Shown one piece after another: positions 1 to 10,339 of a stretch of 64,000 nt of DNA; position 1 is the first letter of the stretch, and every line of letters starts with the position of its first letter. Origin of the DNA: Ryuthela nishihirai (taxonomy: Eukaryota > Arthropoda > Arachnida > Araneae > Heptathelidae); the NCBI GenBank assembly GCA_038380435.1, contig JAWZYU010000008.1:75592020-75656019 (forward strand), given 5' to 3'. The notes under the pieces are model-generated. The model was not told the origin of the DNA, made no database searches, and saw nothing but the letters and a program-made list of their open reading frames with translations. Both the position numbers and the translations under genes were made by a program.

Positions 1-1341
1 AACTAGCCCATTTGCTGTTAATTAATATATAATCAATCATATTCCTATGCAGCCCATCAGGTGAAACCCATGTGTATTTATGTATGTCGCGGTGTTTGTA
101 ATATGTGTTAGTTATTCTGAAACCATTGAGTTTACTTACCTGTAGGAGACGTTGCCCATTGCCATTGCAGCTACCAATACCAAAAGGGGCTATTACTCCT
201 CCCCAAAGGTCAGAGTCGGTACCAACTTTGGCATTGAAGTCACCAAGAACAAGGGTAATATCTCCTTTCTTGACAGAATTCAAAATGTCCTGAAGTTGTC
301 CGTAAAACCTATCCTTCTCATCCTCATCAGCATCCTCAGTGGGGGCATAACAGCAGATAACATTCAAGTTTTTAATGCTTGTCTGAAATTTTGCTGTAAG
401 AAACCTTTCATTAATGCACTCATATCCTAGAAGAGCATCACTTGCATGTCTGCTGAGCAGCAGACCCACGCCTTGGTGATGCTTTCCAACCTCCCTCCCT
501 GTAAAGAGAAATTTAAAGTTATTTTTAAGTATCTCACCTTTACCTGTCCATCTGGTCTCTTGCAAGCCTAGAATATCTAGGTTATAGCGCTGGAATTCCT
601 GCATGAGGACATCAAGAGAATAATCTCTATGTAATGTCCTCACGTTCCACGTTCCTGCAGAAAGAAAATGATTAGTAGGATTTTTAAAGAAATTAGGTTT
701 ATTGAGATTGGTAGGGCCAACAATATCAAACAGCCCCCTGATCGCAGGCATGGGGCAAAGACCCGTTCCTCCTCCGCTAAAGGCTGAAGTCACCGATGCT
801 GGTAGGAACTTCAGGCACCACCTTTTCAAATGGACTTTTTCAAGAGCCACATGGCCTGCCTGAGACGCATTACTCCAGTTTAGGCTTGACGATGCCCAAC
901 TAGCTAAGTAAGGTTCAGGTACCTGCGATGGCCTCTGATTAGGATTATCCACCAGCTGATATAAGGTATCCCATGCCTCTGTTCCCTTAGAGCTGGCAAC
1001 CCAGAAGCAAACAGAAAACACAGCGGCAGACTCTCCCTCAACAGAGGCCCACCAGTGCAGCAAGTCCAGGATCCATAATCAAGCTCAAATCCATAAACAA
1101 GTCCAGTCTAGTAGGTATAAATGGTCAGCACCAGGACCCTGTGAAGTTGACCACTCCTCAGCAGGGTTGAAAAAAAAGAAAAAATGAACCAGATCAGCAG
1201 GCCATACTGAACTGGCAGCCCTCCCGTTCCGTTCCCTTCCAAAAGAGAATCTCTCTTTTGGAAGGTACTAACCGCCTGCACCACGAGAAGGTGGGGTCGG
1301 ACATTAGGTGCTAGACCTGGCCGGTTCTGTGCATCATCACT
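1..1341 (-). mobile_element. RTE-like LINE copy 1: 5' region and endonuclease, open at left edge
   Basis: Read on the minus strand, this matches the LINE copies at 33245 and 51240. The frame is open from just after a TGA at 1079-1081 down to position 1, roughly 359 codons without a stop. It encodes an N-terminal region (TLYQLVDNPNQ, then GGTGLCPMPAIRG) followed by an endonuclease/exonuclease/phosphatase-type domain: WNVRTLHR, LGLQETRW, YAPTEDAD, LGDFNAKVG and YTWVSPDG. Such domains nick target DNA in non-LTR retrotransposons and are often labelled craniofacial development protein 2-like in animal genomes. One 6-bp tandem insertion (GCAATG) near 160 keeps the frame. The RT half would lie left of the window. 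The 5' end stops at about 1341, against a degenerate repeat, so about 90 bp of the 5' end seen in copies 2 and 4 is missing. Confidence 0.85.
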
Positions 1342-1384
1342 CTCCTTAATTTCACAAAAAGAATCCCAAATTTTACAACTCACT

Positions 1385-2060
1385 TGTACTTTACCAAGTG
1401 GTTTCCAGTTTTGCCAGTTTCCTTAGATTTTTGCCAAGTTGCCTCGATTTTATCACCTCTCCTTAATTTCGCAAAACAATCCCAATTTTTACATCTCTCC
1501 TGAATTTGCCAAGTCACTTCAATTTTTTCAAACTCCCCAAAATTTTGTCAAGTTTTCTCGATTTTGTCAATTCTCCATAATTTCACAAAAACAATCCCAA
1601 TTTTCACAACTCGCCCGTATTTTACCAAGTGGATTCGAATTTTGTCAACTGCCCTAGATTTTGCCATCTCGCCACAATTTTACAGAAAAAGAAATCCAAA
1701 TTTTTACATCACACCTGATTTTTGCAAAGTCACTCTGAATTTTGCCAACTCTCCTAAATATTGCGAAGTTGCCTCGATTTTGTCAACACGCCATAATTTT
1801 ACAGAAAAAAGATTGCAATTTTTACATCTCACCTGAATTTTGTCAATTCTCCACGATTTTGCCAACTTACCTGTATTTTACTAAGTGGCTTTGAATTTTG
1901 CCAACTACTCTAAATTTTGCCGTCTCTCCATTTTCGAAACTACTCTAGATTTGCCAAGTTGCCTCGATTTTGACAACTCCCTTTAATTTTGCAAAAAAAA
2001 AAAGATTACAAATTTTCACAACTCATCTAGATTTTACGAAGCCGATTCGAATTTTGCCAA
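1385..2060. repeat. Degenerate tandem repeat of pyrimidine-rich units
   Basis: Phrases such as TTTTGCCAACTC, CAATTTTTACATCTC and TTTTACCAAGTGG recur every few tens of bases in the same order, giving a diverged array with a longer unit of about 130-160 bp. Short open frames here are by-products of the repeat. The family is not recognised. Confidence 0.6.
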
Positions 2061-2073
2061 CTCCGAGTTACTT

Positions 2074-2112
2074 TGGGGGGGGGGGAGCCTCCCCCCATGG
2101 CTACGCCCCTGG
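2074..2112. mobile_element. Possible hAT-type transposon end
   Basis: A G run followed by CCATGGCTACGCCCCTG reads on the other strand as CAGGGGCGTAGCCATGG, which resembles the terminal inverted repeats of hAT-like elements. A matching opposite end was not found, and the 1385-2060 array lies directly inside it, so the array could be this element's interior. Inference only. Confidence 0.35.
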
Positions 2113-2393
2113 TCACCATTGCTGTTTGCAACTTTAGCTTTTTGTGCAAAATGTAAGTTCTATTTCTTTATTCTGTTTTATGTATATTGTTTAAATACTA
2201 GTGTATTTATAGTAATTATTATTCTCATCATGCCCCATAAATGTGTTCCTGGCCCGTAATCATGCATCGTAATGTTATGTTGATCATTTAACAACAAAAG
2301 GAGATTTAGTATTGCATGTACCTCAGCAGCTAATTAATGTGTGTGACCGTGGAGGGCTAACTTATCCCACTGATGGGAATATTATGTTATCCT
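2113..2393. other. Intergenic, nothing recognised
   Basis: AT-rich sequence without a convincing open frame, RNA gene or shared repeat. Confidence 0.5.
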
Positions 2394-2609
2394 GTCCCAT
2401 GGCCGAGTGGTTAGTGCGCTTGGCAACTGATCTAAGGGACCTGGGTTCGACTTTAGCGGCGGGAATAATCTCTATGTAATGTCCTCACGTTCCACGTTCC
2501 TTCTACTATGGCGTATAAACTATGGCATATAAACTTACAGGCTCCAGTCAGACCTCTGTGGCAAGCAGCTGCTTGAGGGGGTATTTATTTTATTTTTATT
2601 TTATTTTTC
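2394..2609 (+). mobile_element. SINE-B copy, chimeric with a LINE fragment
   Basis: The tRNA-like head (GGCCGAGTGGTTA, then GGGTTCGA) and the 3' end CAGCTGCTTGAGGGGGTATTTATTT identify the SINE. The middle is replaced at 2463-2501 by 39 bases identical to 618-656, which is antisense LINE endonuclease sequence. A short repeat (ACTATGGCGTATAA / ACTATGGCATATAA) follows the join. Confidence 0.8.
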
Positions 2610-3303
2610 AAATACTTACATCGAGTAATATAGAGCAGCAATTTCTAAACCGCAAAAAAAAAAATCAAGATTTACATATGTTAATAGTGCAAAGCAGATT
2701 TTGCAAAAAGAAACAAACAGTGTTTGACACAGATTTTTAGTGTTTATGTGGGAATAAAATAATATAGCCTTGCTATATAAAATTATATTAGCATGTGAAA
2801 TGTGAATATGTGTCAACACACACAATCAAAATATGCACCCAAGAAATCATCCAAAAAGTTAATTGAGCACTTTGGTCAAATGATTAATCATATACCATCT
2901 ATGTCTATCTGTTGAATTTTACTGGTGTACCAGTCAGGTCTCAATGATAAACATTTATATATTTGATGTGGATTTCAAATATTTATTGTCTTGTAGTTAC
3001 GACCATCAGTATATGATATTCAATGTTATCATTTTCCTTAACAAGCTGCATGGGCTATATTTCTAGTTATTATGAACACTCCTCAATGTTGCACTGAAAT
3101 CTAATTTTTTATATATTCTTATGTCTCTTACAAACTATATAAGGCAATAACATAGTGCTTATTAATTTCACTTGTCTACTAGTATGTCTCTATGATAGAC
3201 ATTGGTTGTTGCAAAATGTTTTTTGAAGCATACAATATGATTGAGTTATCATTTTTATATTTGATATGGATTTCAAATAATAACTTTTTTGTTGGATATG
3301 TGT
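2610..3303. other. AT-rich intergenic region
   Basis: No coding frame with recognisable content and no clear repeat shared with other parts of the window. Confidence 0.5.
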
Positions 3304-3304
3304 G

Positions 3305-3695
3305 TTGGGTTGTTTTGGATTGTTTTACCTACGAGCGGCACTTTTTGCACACCATGGGCTAAATGGCCAGGTCATATGGACCCCGAAGGCTCAGAGAAGG
3401 TTGGGGGAGGGGACCCACTGGAACAACTGTTGGGAGACAGATGGTAGCCCCCGTCAAGTCCATCCAGCGTGTTCTTTAACGTGCACAGGGTATGTCTCTC
3501 CCGCACACGGTGCCACGGCTTAACGTCCCATCCGATGGACGGCGGTCTTTCCAAGCCCATCGGTGTCCCCTACTGACCGTGGGCAGGGCGGGGAATTTTG
3601 CGGAGATAAATCTCAACGCTGACCCAGCTGGGACTCGAACCTGGGAACTACAGATTACGAGCCTGGCGCGCTACCGACTGAGCCACCCCCGCCCC
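3305..3695 (-). mobile_element. SINE-A, full length
   Basis: The tRNA-like head is at the right end (read on minus) and the CCCAA-type tail at the left. It is flanked by an imperfect duplication around TTGGATATGTGT / GGATATATGTGT. The tail has a short extra repeat (GGTTGTTTTGGATTGTTTTACC). Confidence 0.85.
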
Positions 3696-3699
3696 GGAT

Positions 3700-4546
3700 A
3701 TATGTGTAGTCAATACATTTAGTTGTAAATAATTCAAAGTAATATTTGTATTAAAATTTTTATGTCATCGTGTTTGCTAAACAATTTTTCGTTTTGATGT
3801 TTGTATTGGGTTTTATTTCAATTATGTGATACTGATGATTTAAACCTTAGTAAGAAAATAATTCTAGTCTTATTCAGAAAATAATAGAATTGCACTTATG
3901 ATTTGGTCAGCTGTGAATGAATTCTGATCTGAATAGCTTTCTTTTTAGAACATAAACTATGCGAAATTTAGAAGTTTTGTATGAAATATAACCATACTTT
4001 TATCGATAGACTATATATGTGATATTTATCATATTGTTAAATCCTTTCTGTAGTTAGTATGAATATATTTTGCTAACCTGAGAATAGATATTTATCTCTT
4101 CCAATATGTTTGTAAATGTAGCTCACATATTTCGTTTCAAAAATTTTTTAAAAAAATTAATGAAGTTATGCTTTAAAATTCAGGTGTATTCCATTTTCTT
4201 ATAATACCGTTTACAATTAAATATAATTAATAAAAAAAAGTGTAACTGTTTAGATAATATGTTTATTGAATGTTTTTGACATCGAGAAATGAAGGTTTTT
4301 TATGTCTATGAAAATAAAATATTTCCTGCAAGAATGAAATTCTTGTCCGCATTTATGATAATTTGCTTTATAATTGATATTTGATTCAATCTATTACAGG
4401 AAATGAAATCATTTAATTAACGCGCACAGCGAATTAGAAACGAAACAGATCCGTTAATTAAAGCTATGATGCGATGCACGGTCTCGGCTTCTGACGTCAT
4501 TAACGATGCCGGTCACGTGACATCAGACTTTCTCTTCAGACGGCTT
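3700..4546. other. AT-rich intergenic region
   Basis: Long A/T runs and no coding frame. A less AT-rich patch at 4460-4545 contains TGACGTCA- and CACGTG-like words, but nothing ties them to a gene. Confidence 0.45.
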
Positions 4547-5147
4547 TGGTATGGCTTTCCCGCACACTAGGTCACGGCTTAACGTCTCATCCGACGGACG
4601 GTGTCCTTCCCAAGCTCATCGGTGTCTCCTACTGACCGAGGGCAGGGCGGGATTGGGTTGTTTTACCTCTGAGCGGCACTTTTTTGCACACCATGGGCTA
4701 AATGGCCAGGTCACATGGACCCCGAAGGCTCAGAGAAGGTTGGGGGAGGGGACCCATTGGAACAGCTGTTGGGAGACAGATGGTAGCCTCCCGTCAAGGC
4801 CATCCAGCGTGTTCTTTAACGTGCACAGGGTATGGCTCCCCCGCACACGGGGCCACGGCTTAACGTCCCATCCGACGGACGGCGGCCTTTCCAAGCCCGT
4901 CGGTGTCCCCTACTGACCGTGGGCAGGGCGGGGAATTTTGCGGAGATAAATCTCAACGCTGACCCAGCTGGGACTCGAACCTGGGAACTGCAGATTACGA
5001 GCCTGGCGCGCTACCGACTGAGCCACCCCCGCCCCTGCAGGGCGGGGAGTTTTGCAGAGATAAATCTCAACGCTGACCTACACGGAACTAGAACGTGGGA
5101 ACTGCAGATTACGAGATTGGCGCGCTACTTGCTGATCTACAGACAAC
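4547..5147 (-). mobile_element. Older SINE-A split by a younger copy
   Basis: Body sequence at 4547-4651 resumes at 5037-5147 with the tRNA-like head, both more diverged than the copy between them. GCAGGGCGGG is duplicated at 4642-4651 and 5037-5046, the target-site duplication of the inner insertion. Confidence 0.8.
4652..5036 (-). mobile_element. SINE-A inserted in SINE-A
   Basis: Full-length, low-divergence copy from tail (TTGGGTTGTTTTACC) to head (GCCACCCCCGCCCC), bracketed by a 10-bp duplication lying inside the older SINE-A. Confidence 0.85.
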
Positions 5148-5213
5148 ATTGCAAGTTAAACAAAATTGGAATACTGCTGTTAAAGGAATATTTAATAGTA
5201 ATACCTCCAGGCA

Positions 5214-5583
5214 GTGGGGGGATATCTGAAACGGTGCTTTTTTGCACACAATATGCGAAAAACAAGTCACGAGGACCCCAAGGGTTCTGAGAAGGTTGGG
5301 AGAAGAGAACAGAGTGGAAAGCTGTTGGAAGAGAGAGGGATTCTGTTGTCTAAAAGTCATGTAGCGTGTTCGTTTGCATGCACAGGATATAGCTCTCTTA
5401 TAAATGGGGCCACGGCTTAACGTCCCATCGGACGGATGGCGCCCTCTTCTGACAGTGGGAAGGATTGGAGAGGAGGGGGAGGGGGTTGGTAAGACTAAAT
5501 CTCAACGCCGACTCAGGTGAGACTTGAACCTGGGAACTGAAGATTATGCCTGGCGGGTACCGGCTGAGACTCCCCCCGCCCCA
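5214..5583 (-). mobile_element. SINE-A, strongly diverged
   Basis: It retains GCTTTTTTGCACACAATATG, the body GGGGCCACGGCTTAACGTCC and a B-box complement, with many substitutions and small indels. An old copy. Confidence 0.75.
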
Positions 5584-5840
5584 AAAGTTTAGGAGGCCTC
5601 CCAACTGTACATGGAGAGGATCGATTTGCAAAAAATATTACAATTTTACAAATGTAAAAAATGTATGTGGCAGGTTAAATTAAATAACAGAAAGGTATAC
5701 ACTACAGAAAAAAAATTGCAACACTTGGAAGGATTAATGCCCTTTTATTGAAACGCAGGCAGCTGTTAGCATACACTGAGATGTGCGATTGATTACATTA
5801 TCTAAAAAAAATATGGAAAATTACCACTTTACCTGCCCGG

Positions 5841-6400
5841 GTTGGGTTGTTGGATTGTTTTACCTCTGAGCGGCACTTTTTTGCACACCATGGACTAAAT
5901 GGCCAGGTCACATGGACCCCGAAGGCTCAGAGAAGGTTGGGGGAGGGGACCCACTGGAACAGCTGTTGGGAGACAGATGGTAGCCTTCCGTCAAGGCCAT
6001 CCAGCGTGTTCTTTAACGTTGGGTTGTTTTACCTCTGAGCGGCACTTTTTTGCACACCGTGGGCTAAATGGCCAGGTCACATGGACCCCGAAGGCTCAGA
6101 GAAGGTTGGGGGAGGGGACCCACTGGAACAGCTGTTGGGAGACAGATGGTAGCCTCCCGTCAAGGCCATCCAGCGTGTTCTTTAACGTGCACAGGGTATG
6201 GCTCTCCCGCACACGGCGCCACGGCTTAACGTCCCATCCGACGGACGGCGGCCTTTCCAAGCCCATCGGTGTCCCCTACTGACCGTGGGCAGGGCGGGGA
6301 ATTTTGCGGAGATAAATCTCAACGCTGACCCAGCTGGGACTCGAACCTGGGAACTACAGATTACGAGCCTGGCGCGCTACCGAATGAGCCACCCCCGCCC
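5841..6400 (-). mobile_element. SINE-A dimer inserted in Tc1 relic
   Basis: TTACCTGCCCGG is duplicated exactly at 5829-5840 and 6401-6412. From the left, a 3'-half unit (5841-6018) joins a full unit (6019-6400) at CTTTAACGTTGGGTTG. There the body word ACGTTAAAG of one unit meets the CCCAAC tail of the other. Confidence 0.9.
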
Positions 6401-7112
6401 TTACCTGCCCGGTAAAGTAGTATAATTACTATGATGTTGAACCGCCCCGGCAGCAATGCATTTACGGCGGGAAGCTTCGTATAGCTCTGTAATGTCCTCC
6501 TGAGGGACAGAACGCCAAATAGCGCGAAGTCGCTGTTCCATTTCAGCGACAGTGGTTGGAGCACCTCTTGGGTGTTGTGGAGCTGTCGGCCCATCATGTC
6601 ACAGACGTGTCCAATTGGTGAAGGTCCGGCGAGTGTGCTGACCATGGTAGTACCTGAACATTTTGCTCATGTATATACTGCAGACTAATGCGGGCTCTGT
6701 GGGGACAAGCGTTATCTTGCTGGTACAAGGTTCCGTGCTGCTGAACAAATGGGACAGCCACTGGCTGCAAAATGCTGGTAACATATCATTGGGCAGTTAG
6801 AGATCCCCTTATAATAACCAGTTCTGACCGAGATGTCCGACTATGGCACCTCACACCAAGACACCAGGTATAATGTCGCTGGGTGGCATTCTTTTACCCT
6901 GGATGATGGCGAACATGTTGTCTACCGTCTTGCTGACCAAGGCAAAAACGAGATTCGTCACTAAACACCACTCTTGTTCGTTCCAGTTCTGTCTGAGGCG
7001 ACACCACTGAAGGCGTGCTTGCACGTGGGCAGATGTGAGGGGCAAAAGCAGTGCCGGACGATAGACTAGCAATGAAAACTGTAAAATCCTGTTGTTTACT
7101 GTTCGCCTGGTA

Positions 7113-7654
7113 CCCCCCCGATAGGGGACCACCTTGTCGTGGTGGGGGGGCCTAGGGCCCAGCAACCCGGCTGAAGGCTGTGCCAGCCGGATTGGGTCAC
7201 CGGTTGGACATGGCTAAAGCCAACCGAGGTCGAAGATGCTGCCGGCCGGCTTGATTGTCGGTCGGATGGTGACGGCGTCGGAGACCTCACCTCTCAGGGA
7301 CCTGTGTGGTCAGTTCAACGGCTCTGCCGAAAGGTACCCCCGGCCTAGTAGGCACGAGCTGTTAAAAAAAGTCTGGGTCTTACTAAGAGTCTCCACCCCG
7401 GGTGCCGATCGAGCTTGGATCTTTATATCCTTGCACATTTGCAAACCGGGGAATAGATTAAAGTAAGGTTTCTTCCGGTGGTCAGCTTCCCTTCTATAGG
7501 ACTGCTGCCATGTGAGGCCGGGGTTGAGGTGCGCCTATAGGGCGTATTCCTTGCCCCCGGCTCTAGGTAGTCATGGCTTTTCTTAACCAGGTAGTGCTGT
7601 CAGGCGGAACCGGGAATTGCCGTGGTTGCACAAGATCGCAACATAGAGATCAAT
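7113..7654. mobile_element. 542-bp insertion with 13-bp target-site duplication
   Basis: TGTTCGCCTGGTA is repeated exactly at 7100-7112 and 7655-7667, interrupting the Tc1 frame. The insert is GC-rich, starts CCCCCCCGATAGGGG and contains two strong hairpins (ACCACC/GGTGGT near 7129-7145 and CCGGCT/AGCCGG near 7167-7192). It has no long open frame and no poly-A or simple-repeat tail. It may be a short internally deleted non-LTR element or a SINE whose 5' end folds as a structured RNA; the family is not identified. Confidence 0.7.
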
Positions 7655-8113
7655 TGTTCGCCTGGTAGGTATTCGATGTGTTACCTGTTGCCAGTCCCTT
7701 TGCAGTTCCGCGAATCATTGTAGTCGCGAATCTGTCACACAATGTCATGCGTCGCAAATGGCAGTCCTGTCGCTCCGTGGTCATATGTTGTCTTCCTGAT
7801 CCTTGTCGGCGTGTGCCAGATCCTTCTTGAACCCACTGGCGCCATATGTGTACGATGGTGCTGGGATTGCGGCCAACAAGGTTGGCCACAACTCTGTACG
7901 ACAAACCAGCTTCTCTCAGGAAGATGATTCTGCCACGCTCAAGGTCCCCTGGTGGTAAAAGTGTTGGAAAGGGCTGTCGACATCTGCGTAAGGGCATCTT
8001 TAGCGGTTTAGAACAATTTCCACAACGTTTTGTCAACCAGGAGCTTTGGCTGCCTTTATCTGTGTTTGACTGTTTCTCTCTTTCCTTATTATTCTCATTT
8101 TTTTTTTTTTTCA

Positions 8114-8414
8114 TTACGGGGTAGGGAAGGCTCAGTTGGTTGTGTGCCAGGCTCGTAATCTGCAATTTTGAGGTTCGGGTCCAAGCTGGGGCAGTGTAAA
8201 AATTTTTCTCTGCTAAACTCCCCGCCCTGCCCACAGTAAATAGGGGTCACTGTTGGGTTTGAAAAGACCGCCGCCCGTCGCATGGGACAACCTAAGCCGT
8301 GGTCCCGTGTGTGGGAGAGACACACCCACACATGTTAAAGAACACGCTGGATGGCCTTGACGGGAGGCCGAAATTCTTTTCCCAACAGCTGTCCAGTGGA
8401 TCCCCTCACCCAAC
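8114..8414 (+). mobile_element. SINE-A, 3' truncated and diverged
   Basis: Head GGCTCAGTTGG and the B-box region (GGTTCGGGTCC), then the body to the CCCCTCACCC region. The last ~90 bp are missing. It follows a run of T at the broken end of the Tc1 relic. Confidence 0.75.
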
Positions 8415-8426
8415 CATCCACGATAG

Positions 8427-9323
8427 CACGAGAGCTTCGAACTTGGACATCTGTCCCAAATAACTGATATTTAAGTAGCGAATATTCATGTTCTTAAAAA
8501 TAAAACAGCTCGAATTTGCCCCTTAAAAATGGAAGACTTTCGACACAATTCATGTACAGATTTCCGGTAAAAAATTAGACCACAATGGCAATAAATTCTT
8601 GGCCCGATTCAAAATTCGAAAGTTCCAATATTACAGATAAGAATGAACTGACAGATTTAGATAATATTATAGTCCTTTCTATTAGTCCTCAACATGCACA
8701 CGAAGGTAACTTTTGGTGCCATCCATAAGACGTAGTACTGTACCGTATAGTGGAGCGTCGGATGGCATCATTGAATCATACTCAAGCTCCGCACCTATGA
8801 CGTCAGCACAGTGACGCATGTCCAATCTTCCTGCAAATCTAACATTTCCATGCATTTCCATATACTACCGCCTCCCTAAATTTCATCACATATGCATAAC
8901 TTCTTGCAAGTGTTGCATTTTTTATTTCCTGTAGTGCATAAAGAAATTTTAATATGTGTTACATAAATATGCCCATAATGAAAAATGGACAGCAAAACAT
9001 ATAGAAAACAAATATTTGTTCGTTGTATTGCATTAAAAAAAATCACATTGTATTTGGCATTACCGTAAGAAAAAGCACGACATCTGTACAGTACTGTTAC
9101 AGTCACCGATCTGTAAGTAATAGAAAATACGGTTGGTAAAAATTTTACAAAATTTAATCATGAAAAAAGAAATTGGGTTTTGACTTGCTTTGGGGCGACG
9201 TTAGATGATGAGGTCCCCAGGCAGCACATGTGTGCACTGGCACCAGAGAAAGTCAAAAGAAACTGGCATTGACGACTGGACATAAAGAGATGGATAGGCA
9301 GGAACTTAATATAAGAAAAAATA
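8427..9323. other. Intergenic, nothing recognised
   Basis: AT-rich sequence with short frames only. 9181-9250 is a GC-richer patch of unknown nature. Confidence 0.45.
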
Positions 9324-9325
9324 TA

Positions 9326-9767
9326 CAGGGTGAATCTGAAAAAGTGGGCAAAACTTTACGGGGTGGTAGAACGAAGCTATACGAGCAATATTCGTCATAG
9401 AAAGTATGGGCGGAACGCAAACGGCGAGCCGCTAGGTGGCGTTGGAAATGGTATAAAAAGGTCGGTCCTCGCACCCAACGGCATTTCTACCGTGGATTGC
9501 CGAGAGGATGGCTGGTTATACTAACCACGAAATAGCTCTTTTGAGCAATTTCTTTGAGCATGTACCTCAATTACATTCCTGTTAATAAAATGTTTTCTGA
9601 AGTATCTCCTCTCCTTCCTGTGTTCATTCTTTAAATGTGACAGTGGAAAACTACCTTTTAACTTCTCACCGCTTGCGTTCCGACCATACATTCTATGACG
9701 AATATTGCTCGTATAGCAGCGTTCTACCACCCTGTAAAGTTTTGCCCACTTTTTCAGATTCACCCTG
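9326..9767. mobile_element. MITE-like derivative of a DUF4817-type Tc1/mariner element
   Basis: It begins CAGGGTGAATCTGAAAAAGT and ends with the reverse complement, flanked by TA at 9324-9325 and 9768-9769. The left arm runs on through a TATAAA-like box to a Met at 9508 followed by AGYTNHE, the conserved start of DUF4817-type transposases. Almost all later coding sequence is gone. It is the same family as 57377-57774. Confidence 0.75.
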
Positions 9768-9919
9768 TATATGTATGAAAAAATATAAGAAAAAAAACCC
9801 CCGATATATTTGTTGTTTGCTCTCAGCCAACTTTCAAGATGGCACATGGGAGGAATATGCTTTAGAATTATAGATTATAAATAATTTATAATACAGATTA
9901 TTAATTTACTCTGTCATAC

Positions 9920-10167
9920 CATATTCCCACCCTGCCCTCGGTTAATAGGGGGGCACCGATGGGCTTGGAAAGACCATCGTCCATCGGATGGGGCATTAAC
10001 CCATTTCTTCCCAGTGTTGCGTACACGCAACACTTGGGAAGAAATGGTTAAGCCGTACCTCGCGCACGTTAAAGAACATGCTGGATGGCCTTAACAGAAG
10101 ACTACCATCTGTCTCCTGACAATTTCTAGTCCTTGGGGTAAATCAGAGGTAAAACGACCCAACCCAA
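9920..10167 (+). mobile_element. SINE-A, 5' truncated, carrying a palindromic insert
   Basis: CTGTCATAC is duplicated at 9911-9919 and 10168-10176. The copy starts inside the body (CCCTGCCCTCGG) and lacks the tRNA-like head. Part of the 3' third is deleted. A 48-bp palindrome interrupts the ACGTTAAGCC word. Confidence 0.8.
10000..10047. mobile_element. 48-bp palindrome flanked by TTAA
   Basis: The insert begins CCCATTTCTTCCCAGTGTTG and folds back with arms of about 22 bp and a single-base slip. TTAA stands at 9996-9999 and 10048-10051, where uninterrupted SINE-A has a single TTAA. A TTAA duplication is the hallmark of piggyBac-type insertion, and ends beginning CCC fit that group. A minimal foldback derivative is the simplest reading. 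Confidence 0.6.
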
Positions 10168-10339
10168 CTGTCATACGAGTCAATATTAGCACAGGTATTA
10201 TATTGCTCGAATTTTTTGTGATTTCAGTTAATAATGAAATCAAGTTGATCATGAATGACACTGCTGATGCTTTAAAAATCATATACAGGTACTGGACAAA
10301 AAAATGGAAACTGTTCCATTTTATCTCAAGAGACAATCA

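Larger units (their letters stand above)
5700..8100 (-). pseudogene. Tc1-like transposon relic with nested insertions
   Basis: The right-hand terminal sequence begins next to TA with CACTACAG and a run of A before TTGCAAC, matching the copy at 50482. Read on minus, the transposase starts at Met 7997-7995 (MPLRRC) with a helix-turn-helix region (GLSYRVVANLVGRNPSTI) to about 7668. It continues past an insertion with frame-shifted catalytic-domain pieces at 7099-6420 (IWR and EDITELYEASRR-type sequence). Tc1 transposases cut and paste DNA at TA sites. Several frameshifts, a 542-bp insertion (7113-7654) and a SINE-A dimer (5841-6400) make it inactive. The transposase upstream side is replaced by another SINE-A at 8114. 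Confidence 0.8.

Noticed and set aside
152..430. 92-codon plus frame and its match near 51650-51925 (minus)
   Set aside because: Antisense shadows of the LINE endonuclease; the sense strand carries the recognised motifs.
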